Below are positions 34,600 to 44,017 of a DNA stretch of 64,000 bases, one piece after another. Each line of letters begins with the position of its first letter. The stretch's first letter is position 1. The position numbers were made by a program, and so were the translations under genes. The notes beneath the pieces are model-generated. The model was not told the DNA's origin. It did no database searches and worked only from the letters and a program-made list of their open reading frames with translations. The DNA comes from Pinus tabuliformis (lineage: Eukaryota; Streptophyta; Pinopsida; Pinales; Pinaceae). Where the stretch lies: the NCBI GenBank assembly GCA_031772625.1, contig CM062818.1, positions 1,278,304,277-1,278,368,276 on the forward strand, given 5' to 3'.

Positions 34600-34964
34600 A
34601 ATCATTATCCTTTGACAAAAAAATATAGTAACAAGTACATAACGTCATCAAAAATGCATTGGAATGATCAACGATGACAAACATTTTTTACCGTCACCAA
34701 AAGTAGCCAAAAAGAGCATTGGTGAGGGTCAATAAATGATCCTCACTAGAAGTTTCACCAAAGTGAGAATTAGTGATGGGCCTTTAACGACCCTCACCAA
34801 AAGTATCATTCAAAATGGCTTTGGTGAGAAAACTTAAAGGACCATCACTATATACACTTACAACAACATATTTTTAAGGACCGTCACCATATGGGACATT
34901 GGTGACAGACCTTAAAGGTGCGTTAGAGGAATGACCCTCACCAATGACCTTTTTTGTTGTAGTG
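34600..34964 (+). mobile_element. CACTA-type right terminus without a partner
   Basis: Ends TTTTTTGTTGTAGTG at 34964, the inverse of CACTACAACAAAAAA, a common plant CACTA terminus. It is preceded by many copies of a subterminal motif (CCCTCACCAA, GGTGA, CTTAAAGGACC) in both orientations. No matching left end is found upstream, so it is the truncated end of a second CACTA family. The TIR differs from the 20994-28394 element. Confidence 0.7.
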
Positions 34965-35999
34965 ATCTTTTGGAGATATGCCAAAATAAAAATGAAAAAT
35001 CTCGATTTGGGTTTTTTGGGGGGAGAAATGAAAAAAAATTGAAGTGGCTTTGTAATGAACCATAGATCAATTGATAGTGTAAAGAACATATATGAATTCT
35101 ATTCCAAGGTTCGAATTATACAATTAATTTCCAAATGAACTAAGGGATTTACAAATATATTTCTTAATGTTTGATTCAAATTCACATTCTATAGCACACA
35201 TAAAAAAAACCACAAACTTGCTGGCAATACACTTCTATTTCAATTTTGTTTATTCAACTCTATAATTTCATTGGTTGAGTAATTGGGTGAACATGTTCAA
35301 GGGTGAGAGTCGTAGAGCATTTCATATTCATGAAAATGGATATATAAAGTGTATTTATGATCCCCACAATATAATGAAGTCATGGATTCATGAGTTATAG
35401 CACTATGACCGTTCATACACCATTCTGCATTCTAAACACAAAGCATATTTCAGGTAATACGTATTGTTTTGCATTATCCTTGGCTGGGATTGACCTTGAA
35501 GTGCACCTCGTGCATGGTCGATGTAAGTCATTGAGGATGAGTTAGGATTTATATACACAAAATGGAGTTAAATCATAAAATCCACTAAATCATTACCTAT
35601 AGTTATCTTTGTTCCCCTGTTGGTGCTCTTGTGACCACAATTCAGTTCCTAGTCCACATGTGCACTTCCTGCTAAATGAATAGAGTATTTATATACTCCT
35701 ATTCTCTGTGTTGGAGAAAATGTTCCAAAACGATTTGTTTCATTATGCAAAAGAGTGTAAATCCTAGTACACCTTCTACAACTGGTTAGAATATAGTTCA
35801 CATTGCCTAAAGGAAAAAGATACACCTTTCCCCTCCGCCATTAATGGTATATGGGCATATTCACAATTGGATTTTGTAGCTAATAGCAAGGTGATTACCT
35901 AGTGATCGTTATGGAAGAGATGGTACTAAAGATCATAAGAGGTTGAGGTGGACAAGGAAGAGGTCGTCGACATGTGGCTAATGTGGAACTATTGGAAGA
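34965..35999. other. No recognised gene; possible gypsy leader
   Basis: Mixed AT-rich DNA leading into the gypsy gag remnant. No primer site or LTR boundary is recognised. Confidence 0.4.
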
Positions 36000-37001
36000 G
36001 GTAAGACTTCTATGGGAAAGGATGGAGGATATTGAAGTAGCCATATGGTGAGATCCTGGAGTTAGGGATGCTAGTGAACGAGAAGAGGAATCGTATGAAG
36101 AAGAAGCCTAGAGAGGTAGAAGAAACTATAGAATTGAGGGTTCTTAAGTCCATTTTATGTTTTATTTCAAGCCCAAAAGTTGAGGTTTCAACATATGGAG
36201 GGAGTCCGCAACTAGAGGAGTTGATCAATTGGATAACCACACTAGAAAATTATTTGATTTCAAAGAAGTAAGTGAGGGAAAGAAAGTGAAACTTGATGTG
36301 ACAAATATGAGATGACAAACAATCTTATGTTGGGATGTGGTGTAGGAAGAAATAAGGTGCAAGAATAAATCCAAGATTAAGAGCTGGAGCAAAATGATGG
36401 TAAAGTTAAAACATAATTTTCTACCAAAATATTATCAATTTATGTTTTTTTTAGAAAAATGAAAATTTTGACACCAAAACTAAAGGAATTAGAGAGTGCA
36501 CAAATGAATTCTACAAGGTAAACATTAGGGCAGGTTATATTAAAGAAACCCCTGAGAGAGTTTCCATATATGTGAATGAGATGAGGTTTAACATACAAGA
36601 TGGAATTTTTTTTATTATAATTGATGTCTGTAGATGATGTGTATTAGGCTACATTAAAGGTTGAGGAACAATTGGAAATAAAGAGCTAAGCCAATGGTAG
36701 AGGTATGTCAAGATGAAGATGACAATATAAAGATAATAAGCATGCTGAAACTAGCAATTATGGACAACAAGAACAAGCAAATTTATCTAGAGATTCTAGT
36801 GGAAGAGGAACTTCTTCAAGAGGAAGAGGTAGAGGTATAGATAATCAAGTTAAATGTTACATATGTGGCAAGTTAGGCCATTAGTCTTAGCACTATTTGG
36901 AAAATGCTACAAAAGGAAGAAAGTACAAGTTTTTCAAGATGGAAAATGAAACTAAAGAAGAGGAATGAAAGGCTGAAGTCCCAAAAACGAGAGAAGCCCT
37001 A

Positions 37002-37331
37002 TTGATTAAAAGATTCTTTTTGCATCCAGGTAAAGACGTGTTTGAGCTACCTCAAAGAAGGAATCTATTCCATACAATATGTAAGGTGAAAGTTAAGTGT
37101 TGTGAATTAATTATTGATAATGGAAACATTGATAATTTAGTATCTATAGAAATGGTTGACAAGTTGTGGTTGGAAACGATGCAACATCGTAGCCCATACA
37201 AAGTTTCTTGGCTATGGAAAGATCAACAGTTATTGGTAAATGAACAATGCAAAGTTGAATTTCAGATTGGAGGATATAATGACCAAGTGCTATGTGACAT
37301 TGGCCCATGGATGTCTTTCATGTGCTGCTAG
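37002..37331 (+). pseudogene. Gypsy protease domain
   Basis: A 109-codon open piece with TICKVKVKCCELIID followed by NGNIDNLVSIEMV. The expected catalytic DSG.S reads DNGNI, so the serine next to the catalytic Asp is gone. Later residues (PYKVSWLW, VEFQIGGY, VLCDI) match gypsy proteases. The frame shifts shortly after, at the MDVCHVLLGRPW region. Confidence 0.85.
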
Positions 37332-37412
37332 AAGACCTTGGAAATACGATTGAAATGTAATTTATGATGGAAATAAGAACACCTACAAATTTGGGAAAGA
37401 TGGAAAGAAGCA

Positions 37413-37706
37413 TAGAAAATGTTAGGGGCTAATATTCGCAAGTGGGCTAATTTTTCAATGCTTTTTCCAAATAAAAGATTCGCTAATTTCCATTTTTCTA
37501 AAAATTATTTGCCCAAATTTGATAGTATAAAATTTCTTTGCCTTAAAAATTGCCAAAATTTTATATAGATACTACATAAAATTACTAGAAATTTGAATAT
37601 TTTTACAAAAATAATCCCAAACATCTTGCAGATTGCATATTATGGGCTGGTTAGATTCGCAAATATTTCTAAACTTTAAAAAAGTTTCCATCCTTAAAAT
37701 TTACCC
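37413..37706. mobile_element. 294-bp insertion with 12-bp target duplication
   Basis: TGGAAAGAAGCA occurs exactly at 37401-37412 and 37707-37718, and the gypsy coding match is continuous when the insert is removed. The insert is AT-rich with recurring TTCGCAA/TTCGCTAA motifs. It has no terminal inverted repeat, no LTR and no clear poly-A tail. A long variable-length duplication points to target-primed insertion (SINE or other LINE-mobilised RNA), but no Pol III A/B boxes are convincing. Confidence 0.72.
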
Positions 37707-38025
37707 TGGAAAGAAGCAGACCCTCATGCCATTAAAGGAATAACAAGCTAAAGTATATAACACTCCCAAGCTGTTACTAGTTAGTGGAAATGAATTCTTG
37801 AATTAGATCTAAGAAGAAGAGGTAAACTTCAATTTGATTGCAAAATAAAGAGCTATTTTGACAAACAGAAGTGCAAATTGAAGTTCAAAATTTATGGAAC
37901 GAATATGTTGATATTGTAGCAGATCACTTACCAAATGAGTTTCCACCCATTTGAAGCATAAGCCATCATATAAATATGATTTCAAGAGGAATCTTGCTAA
38001 ACAATGCACCTTATAGAATGCCACC

Positions 38026-38216
38026 TGTTGGGTATACGACCAAAGTCCCACATTGACTAGAAGTGGGGAGGATCATGGGTATATAAGGATGGACAGATAT
38101 ATCCATTGGTATGAGGCCTTTTGGGGTAAAACCCAAAAACAAATCCATGAGGGCTTAGGCCCAAAGTGGACAATATCATACCATTGTGGAGATATGTGGT
38201 GTCCAGAGTCCTTACA
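38026..38216 (+). repeat. TRIM 5' LTR (191 bp)
   Basis: About 98% identical to 38550-38740. Contains GGTATATAAGG, a TATA-like promoter element, near 38090. Confidence 0.95.
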
Positions 38217-38218
38217 AG

Positions 38219-38230
38219 TGGTATCGGAGC
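38219..38230 (+). other. TRIM primer-binding site
   Basis: TGGTATCGGAGC, the iMet PBS with one A-to-G change, two bases after the 5' LTR. Confidence 0.9.
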
Positions 38231-38549
38231 CAAGGTTCGAAGCTAGCCAAGTGGATGAATCCTTGGAATACTGAACGAAGGTGGTGGGCCCCGGTAATAT
38301 CATGATGGGATCCGTGGATGAGCTCAGTTAAACAGGCAGTGTGCTCCGGATTCTTCATGGACGTGTCCTGGTCCCAACACGGTGAAGAGGAGTTGACCTG
38401 GGATAGAGCAAGCTCTCGAGGCAGGTGGTGCTTCCATGTAAGGCGTGTGCTTCTAACGCATTGGAGTGGAGAATCCCGGTTGGTAGAGATTGGACGGATG
38501 TATAATTGTTTGAGGGGAGGCTCGATGGTACTTTGTTCGAGGGGAGGAT

Positions 38550-38740
38550 TGTTGGGTATACAACCAAAGTCCCACATTGACTAGAAGTGGGGAGGATCAT
38601 GGGTATATAAGGATGGACAAATATATCCACTGGTATGAGGCCTTTTGGGGTAAAGCCCAAAAACAAATCCATGAGGGCTTAGGCCCAAAGTGGACAATAT
38701 CATACCATTGTGGAGATATGTGGTGTCCAGAGTCCTTACA
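38550..38740 (+). repeat. TRIM 3' LTR (191 bp)
   Basis: Same length and termini as 38026-38216. Directly follows the purine tract. Confidence 0.95.
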
Positions 38741-39075
38741 CCACCAACAAAGAATGAAGAAATCAAAAAACAAGCTGTACAATTATTGGAAAAAGTATTG
38801 ATTAGGGAGAGTTTGAGCCCATGTGATGTAACTAAAACTTTTAAACCCGAAGAAAGTTGGAGAGTGGAGAATGTGCACTGACTCCAGATCCATAAATAAG
38901 GTTACTATCAAGTATCTACTTCCTTTTCTACATATTGATGGTTTGGTGGATTTTATAAGTGGTGCCAAATAATTTTCAAAGATTGATTTAAAAAGAAGAT
39001 ATAACCAGATTAGAATAAGGGAAGGGGATGAATGGAAAAAAATGCTTTAAAACTAATGAAGGATTATAGGAGTGG

Positions 39076-39303
39076 TTGGTCATGCCTTTTCATTTGACTA
39101 ATGCACCTAGTACATTCATAAGACTTATGAATGAAGTCCTTAAAGAGTTCATAGGAAAGTTTGTAATTGTATATCTTGATGGTATCCCGGTGTCCAGTAA
39201 AACAAGAGAGGAATATTTGTGGCACTTAAACTTGGTACTAAAGAATTTGCATCAAGAAAATATTTTGATAAATATGGAGAAGTGTTATTTTATGAAAATA
39301 TAA
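39076..39303 (+). pseudogene. Gypsy reverse transcriptase fragment
   Basis: Encodes [34 protein letters not shown] and the following helix. The catalytic YxDD box reads YLDG, so the second catalytic Asp is lost. Upstream RT residues are present but broken (38750-39070). Confidence 0.9.
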
Positions 39304-39514
39304 ATAACTTTATTTAGGCTTTGTAATTTATCATCAATATCTCATAATGGATCCAAAGAAAGTAAAAACCATGAAAGAGTGGTAGTCTCTAAGAAATATT
39401 TTCAAAGTCAATAGTTTCCATGGGTTAGAAAGCTTCTAAAGGAAGTTTATTAGAAATTTTAGTGAAATATGTGCTCCAATAGTTAACACTATCCAGAAGG
39501 AAGATCAACCTTTT

Positions 39515-39800
39515 ATGTGGACAACAACAACTGATTTTTTTTTTTTTTGGAAGAAGATCACTGTGAAGCCTATATTATCTCTTCCTGATTTTAATAAGGT
39601 GTTTCAAGTTAGGCATCATGCTAGTGACAATGAAATAGGGTTTTTTCTTTGCAAATATGAGAAACCATTGGCATACTTCAGTGAGAAGTTGAGTGAAGCT
39701 CAGAAGAAGTAATCTACATATGACAACGAGTTCTATGTAATCATCCAAGATGTGAAGAAATGGAGGCATTAAATATTATTCCTATGTAATTAGTCTTATA
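39515..39800 (+). pseudogene. Gypsy RNase H fragment
   Basis: Encodes KPILSLPDFNKVFQVRHHAS, then EIGFFLCKYEKPLAYFSEKLS and the STYDNEF..V..VKKWRHY region. The first catalytic Asp (normally in the VxxDAS box) reads His. A stop lies at 39710-39712. Confidence 0.85.
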
Positions 39801-39830
39801 TTCTAACAATAAGTCCTTGCAAACAATATG

Positions 39831-40830
39831 TGTACATATGTAGGCTTCAAGTAGTATCTGGTATCATCACATTGACCATAATATCTTCCTAGGGGATTAA
39901 CAATTACTATCAGTGATGCAAGATTCCATTTATTCAAGGGAAGTTTGGGGAGTCTTACCCCAAATCAAAGAAGCATATATGGATGTTGAAAGAGGGTCAA
40001 AAGAGGGATATAATGGTTGTAAAGAAATCCTTTCATTTCCCCAAAACCATGGACTAGAATTACATATCATCACATGATCATCGGGTCTATCAAACACTAT
40101 AACAAAGACTCCTCCAGTCAATGGATAAATATTCAATTCATGTAAATTTAAGGGCTTCCAATGCTCAAAATTCCACAAGTGAATATCAACGATCCACAGA
40201 CATAGTCCATTGAATCAGTAAATCAAACAAACCTCTGAGAATATTTTTTCCTCACTTAGAGCTTCATCCACCAAAGGTATCTCATTTGATGGGGCTTCCT
40301 GGACATACAACTAAGAGAAGGAGGAAACATAGACATATTTCACAACATCACGAAACGAAAGGGGATTACCCATCATGTCATTACCAGAACCAACACTTGT
40401 TTCCTCCATCACTGAAGGAGGAGGAGGGGGCAGACTCGGAGAGGATAAAACACCCTTTAAATCAAAGGAATCGACACCCGAGGGCTAGTGCAGGAGGACT
40501 GCCAAGGAGAAATAATGTGTCACATCTTTGATAAATGATTTAGAACGAGGCAGTAAGGGAGCCATAAAGAGAGACAAACCGCCCACATGGGGTGAAACAA
40601 ATGAGGAAAAATTCCTTGTAACTAATAGCTCTTGAGAATTTAAACTCGAAACAACTATGAAAGGAATCCAAACTACATTGCATGAGGAAACCTCCATTAG
40701 GAAGGATTAGTAGGATGAGAGGAGGAGGGGAAAATTATTAGAGTCAAAACTTAGCCGCCGCATGAGCACATCCATGCACAAGAGACATTTATGTTAACCT
40801 TTAATCATTGTTAATTGAACTAACACTGAG
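39831..40830. other. No recognised gene
   Basis: Open frames at 39930-40178 (-), 40286-40531 (+) and 40485-40697 (-) are short and match no family. It could be a decayed gag or integrase region. Confidence 0.35.
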
Positions 40831-41000
40831 TAATATAAATTTTCATTTATTATGCAATTTTTCCCATAACATAACTTTTAATCTCATTGAGAGACACTAC
40901 TTCATCATATGTGAAATAATTTAAAATCTAATAACACCTATACTACTGGTTGGAACTTTAAATATAACAATGTGGATATTAGCTACCTAACATGATGTAC
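40831..41000 (+). repeat. Flanking direct repeat, left copy
   Basis: About 170 bp, starting TAATATAAATTTTCATTTAT and ending TGGATATTAGCTACCTAACA. It recurs, diverged, at 43422-43595, on the other side of the composite repeat. Confidence 0.78.
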
Positions 41001-41259
41001 AGAAATCCACTGAATTGAACTAACACTTATTGCACCGATAGGTGCTCTACAACCTAGTATAGGATAGATGTGTAGGTGTAATATAAGTATGTAAACAATT
41101 CTAAGTGTTGGCTTAATTAAAAAAGAAAAGAAAAGAAATAGGGGATGATTAGAAACATCTAAATTTTGGCTCAATTAGTAATAAAAAATTAAAGTAATAA
41201 AAAGAATAAAATTCAATTTGTTATATTTTGATTTTGTTATTAACTTGTGAATAAGTTTT

Positions 41260-42010
41260 GTTACAATACCATGGGCCAATAACATGAATTAAAAGTCAAT
41301 TTTTTATATTTTGATTTTGTGATTAACTTGTGAATAAGTTTTGTTACAATACCATGGGCAAATACCATGGCTTATCAATACCGCAATGCCAAAAATCAAA
41401 ACTTATCTCACAACCAAAATATTTTATAACAATATGACAAGATTCTTCACCATAGATGTTCACCCCCACTTTAAAATGGATATTATCAACTCGTAAAAAT
41501 TTGGCTTTGCTACAATACCTGGGCCAATACTGTGGCTTATCAATACCACATGCCAAAAAAAATATAACTTATTTCACAATCAAAACATTTTATAATAATA
41601 TGAAAATATTGATATTCATCCCCACTTTACCATGGATATTATTAACTTGTAAATAGGCTTTGTTACAATACCATGAGCTAATTCTATGGCTTATCAATAC
41701 CACATGCCCAAAAAACATAACTTATTTTAGATTCTTAATCATGGATATTCACCGCCACTTTGTCATTGATATTATGAACTTGTCAATAGACTTTGTTACA
41801 ATAGCATGGGCTAATACTATGGCTTATTAATACCACATGGCCTATTTTAGAATCAAATATATGACAAGATCCTTAACCATCTATATTCTCCGCCACTTTA
41901 CCATGTATATTATTAACTTGTAAATATGATTTTTTTACGATACCATGGGTCAATACCATGGGTTATCAATAGCACATGCCCAAAAACCATAACTTATTTT
42001 ACAATAATTT
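41260..42010 (+). repeat. ~150-bp monomer array C
   Basis: Five to six diverged monomers anchored near 41270, 41364, 41528, 41683, 41815 and 41956 on CATGG.TTATCAATACCACA. Monomer length varies from about 130 to 165 bp. Confidence 0.85.
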
Positions 42011-42190
42011 TTTATTATTATATTAATTTCATTTTATAGCATTTTTTAATTGAAGTTAATAGGAAAAGGGTTATAATTAGTTTTTAGATATATCTAAATT
42101 ATTATATTAATTTTATTTTATAACATTTTTTTAATTGAAGTTAATAGGAAAAGGGTTATAATTAGTTTTTAGATATATCTAAACCCTCTA
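42005..42190 (+). repeat. Tandem duplication of ~76 bp in the post-array segment
   Basis: The stretch containing ATTTTTTAATTGAAGTTAATAG and GGGTTATAATTAGTTTTTAG occurs twice in tandem (near 42035-42100 and 42120-42180). Confidence 0.7.
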
Positions 42191-42354
42191 TCCTCCTGAC
42201 TTCTAAAAATATTCCCATAGAAATTAAATTACTTTTTTAGTAAAAGTAAAAATAAGATTTTATATTTAAAGATGTGAAATTTATATAATATAAATATTAG
42301 TAAGAACCAACATAGATCCATCTTAACTAAGGCTCCAAGGGATGACAACAAGTA

Positions 42355-42919
42355 GAGTAAAGGGAAGGGAGTGGGAGGAGAGATAGGGAAGGAGATAGTG
42401 ACAAAGTTGGAGGGTAGAGGGAGAGAGAGGGAGATGGAGAGATACACACAAAGGGAGGTGGGAGAGAGAGGGAGGAAGAGAGAAAGCAGAGGAGAGAGAG
42501 AAGAAGAGAGGAGGGGGAGGCGGAGGCCAGAGATGGAGTTGGAGGGGGAGAGAGAGGGAAGAAATAAGAGAGAAAGGGAGAGAGAAACAAGGGGAGAGAG
42601 AGAAGGGAGATAGTGACAAAGTTGGAGGGTAGAGGGGGAGAGAGAGAGAGATGGGGAGATACACACAAAGGAAGGTGGGAGAGAGAGGAAGGAAGAGAGA
42701 AAGCAGGGGAGAGAGAGAAGAAGAGAGTGGGGGGAGAGAGAGGGAGTTGGAGAAGGAGACAAGGGGAGGAAATAACAAAGACATAGGGAGATAGAGGTGG
42801 AGAGAGAGAGGGAGTGACAAGGGAGAGATGGAGAGAGAGAGGGAGAGACAGAGGAGGGAAGTGTGAGAAGAAGGGGGGAGAGAGATAGGGAGAGAAGGGC
42901 AAGAGAGAGACGTAGGCAC

Positions 42920-42954
<35 letters not shown>

Positions 42955-43250
42955 GGGGGAGAGACAGAGGGAGGTGGGAGAGAAAGGAAGAGAGAGGACT
43001 CAAGAGAGAGAATGAGAGAGATGGAGTTGGAGGGGGAGAGAGAGGGAAGGAAGAAGAGAGGCATAGAAGGAGAAAGTTAGAGAGAGAGAGGGAGTGAGAA
43101 GGGAGCGATGAAGAGAGAGCGAGGGAGAGAGGAGCATTGGAGGGAAGAGAGAGATGCAAATAGGAAGAGAGAGGGAGTGAGAGATAGATATGGAGAGAGA
43201 GCGTGTATATTTGGGGGATGAGATAGAGAGAGATAATAAGAAAGAGACGC
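42355..43250 (+). repeat. ~900-bp polypurine (GA-rich) tract
   Basis: Almost only G and A on the plus strand. It contains internal duplications (a ~250-bp block near 42371-42500 recurs near 42605-42740) with CACACAAAGG as a recurrent interruption. Minus-strand Ser/Leu/Pro frames are compositional artefacts. Confidence 0.95.
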
Positions 43251-43421
43251 ATAGATACATATATAGATATTATATAGTATTATATAACCGGACTAGTTCC
43301 ATCTTAACTAGGATCTATATAGAGCCGAGAGAGGTCAAATCTCTAGAGATACAATTTGTTTCTCAAATTTTTAATCCTTTTTGACCCTCAATACATCCGA
43401 GTCAAAATAAATATACGCTGG

Positions 43422-43595
43422 TAAATATAAATTATCATTTACTATACAATTTTTCCCTTACATAATTTTTAACTTTAGTAAGGGAGAGTACTTCAACATA
43501 TTTGAAATCATTTAAAATCGAATAACACGTATGCTACTGGCCAAAACTTTAAATATTGAGCAACAAGGTGGATATTAGCCACATGACATGAACTT
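43422..43595 (+). repeat. Flanking direct repeat, right copy
   Basis: Aligns with 40831-41000 in the same orientation (AATTTTTCCC, CATATTTGAAATCATTTAAAAT, GTGGATATTAGCCACATGACA). Confidence 0.78.
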
Positions 43596-43740
43596 TATAA
43601 TTCCACCCGTACAATTTTTAACAAACCAAAAATCTTCCATGCTAGCATCTTATATGTTTCCTACATAGACATCCTCCTCCACTAAATATATTAGATTGAT
43701 GTCTTAATCATTAGCTGACTCATTTGCTATAGCCATTCAT

Positions 43741-44013
43741 TTAGTCTTCAGCGGGACCTGCTTCAAGCGTTTCTCCTTGATCATCGCTCTCTTCAACCAA
43801 TCCATTGTTTAGTTCTGGAACTTCAGCGAGGCGTTCCTTCTTAGCGGATGATGCCACCGCTCTTCCTTGATCAATGCGGTTGGCCAGCTGAGTATCTATT
43901 TTGTTAAAACAGAATTCGCCCGCTAAACGGGATTTTTTTAATGGCTCGAAACTTCTAAGAGGTAACCCTCTGGGGTTTATGAAATAAAACCCTGTATATG
44001 TTGCAAATTGATG
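43741..44013 (-). CDS. Terminal coding exon of an unidentified gene
   Basis: From an acceptor-like CTAG at 44014-44017, the minus strand has a 90-codon open frame ending in TAA (43741-43743). It reads HQFATYTGFYFINPRGLPLR, then FEPLKKSRLAGEFCFNKIDT and QLANRIDQGRAVASSAKKER, and ends GETLEAGPAED. The first half is mixed hydrophobic, the second hydrophilic and then acidic, as in a soluble C-terminal tail. Its composition is much less AT-rich than the surroundings and no stop interrupts it. It has no internal ATG near its start, so it is an exon, not a small gene. I do not recognise the family, and no upstream exon is identified up to 47 kb. It may be the last exon of a real gene or an exon fragment. 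Confidence 0.55.
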   Translation of the reverse strand, partial: HQFATYTGFYFINPRGLPLRSFEPLKKSRLAGEFCFNKIDTQLANRIDQGRAVASSAKKERLAEVPELNNGLVEESDDQGETLEAGPAED

Positions 44014-44017
44014 CTAG

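Larger units (their letters stand above)
38026..38740 (+). mobile_element. TRIM retrotransposon, 715 bp, nearly intact
   Basis: Two 191-bp LTRs (38026-38216 and 38550-38740) start TGTTGGGTATAC and end CCTTACA. They are flanked by an exact CCACC duplication (38021-38025 and 38741-38745). A primer site TGGTATCGGAGC (38219-38230) follows the 5' LTR, and a purine tract GAGGGGAGGA (38540-38549) precedes the 3' LTR. The interior of 333 bp is non-coding. This is the defining structure of a Terminal-repeat Retrotransposon In Miniature. The LTRs differ at only about four positions, all transitions, so it is young relative to its gypsy host. Confidence 0.96.
36000..39830 (+). mobile_element. Decayed Ty3/gypsy element, interrupted twice
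   Basis: Plus-strand domains in order: gag (about 36180-36460), zinc knuckle CYICGKLGH (~36857), protease, an RT N-terminal region (PNEFPPI..., ~37930), RT and RNase H to about 39800. Stops and frame changes are frequent. The protease-to-RT linker is interrupted by a 294-bp insertion (37413-37706), and the RT start by a TRIM (38026-38740). On both sides of each insert the polyprotein resumes. The protease resembles chromoviral gypsy types. No LTRs or integrase were found. Confidence 0.85.
41140..43320. repeat. Composite repeat, copy 2
   Basis: Same order of parts as 25150-27650: AT-rich head, ~150-bp monomer array, ATCTAAACCCTCTATCCTC segment, TAGATCCATCTTAAC motif, polypurine tract, and the ATATAACCGGACTAGTTCC end. 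Here the array has more monomers, and the TA-centred palindrome is reduced to its right arm (42305-42330). No coding domain. Confidence 0.7.

Noticed and set aside
42229..43260. Overlapping frames of up to 309 codons on the minus strand
   Set aside because: Same compositional artefact in the second polypurine tract. Several frames are open at once, which is not how a real gene behaves.
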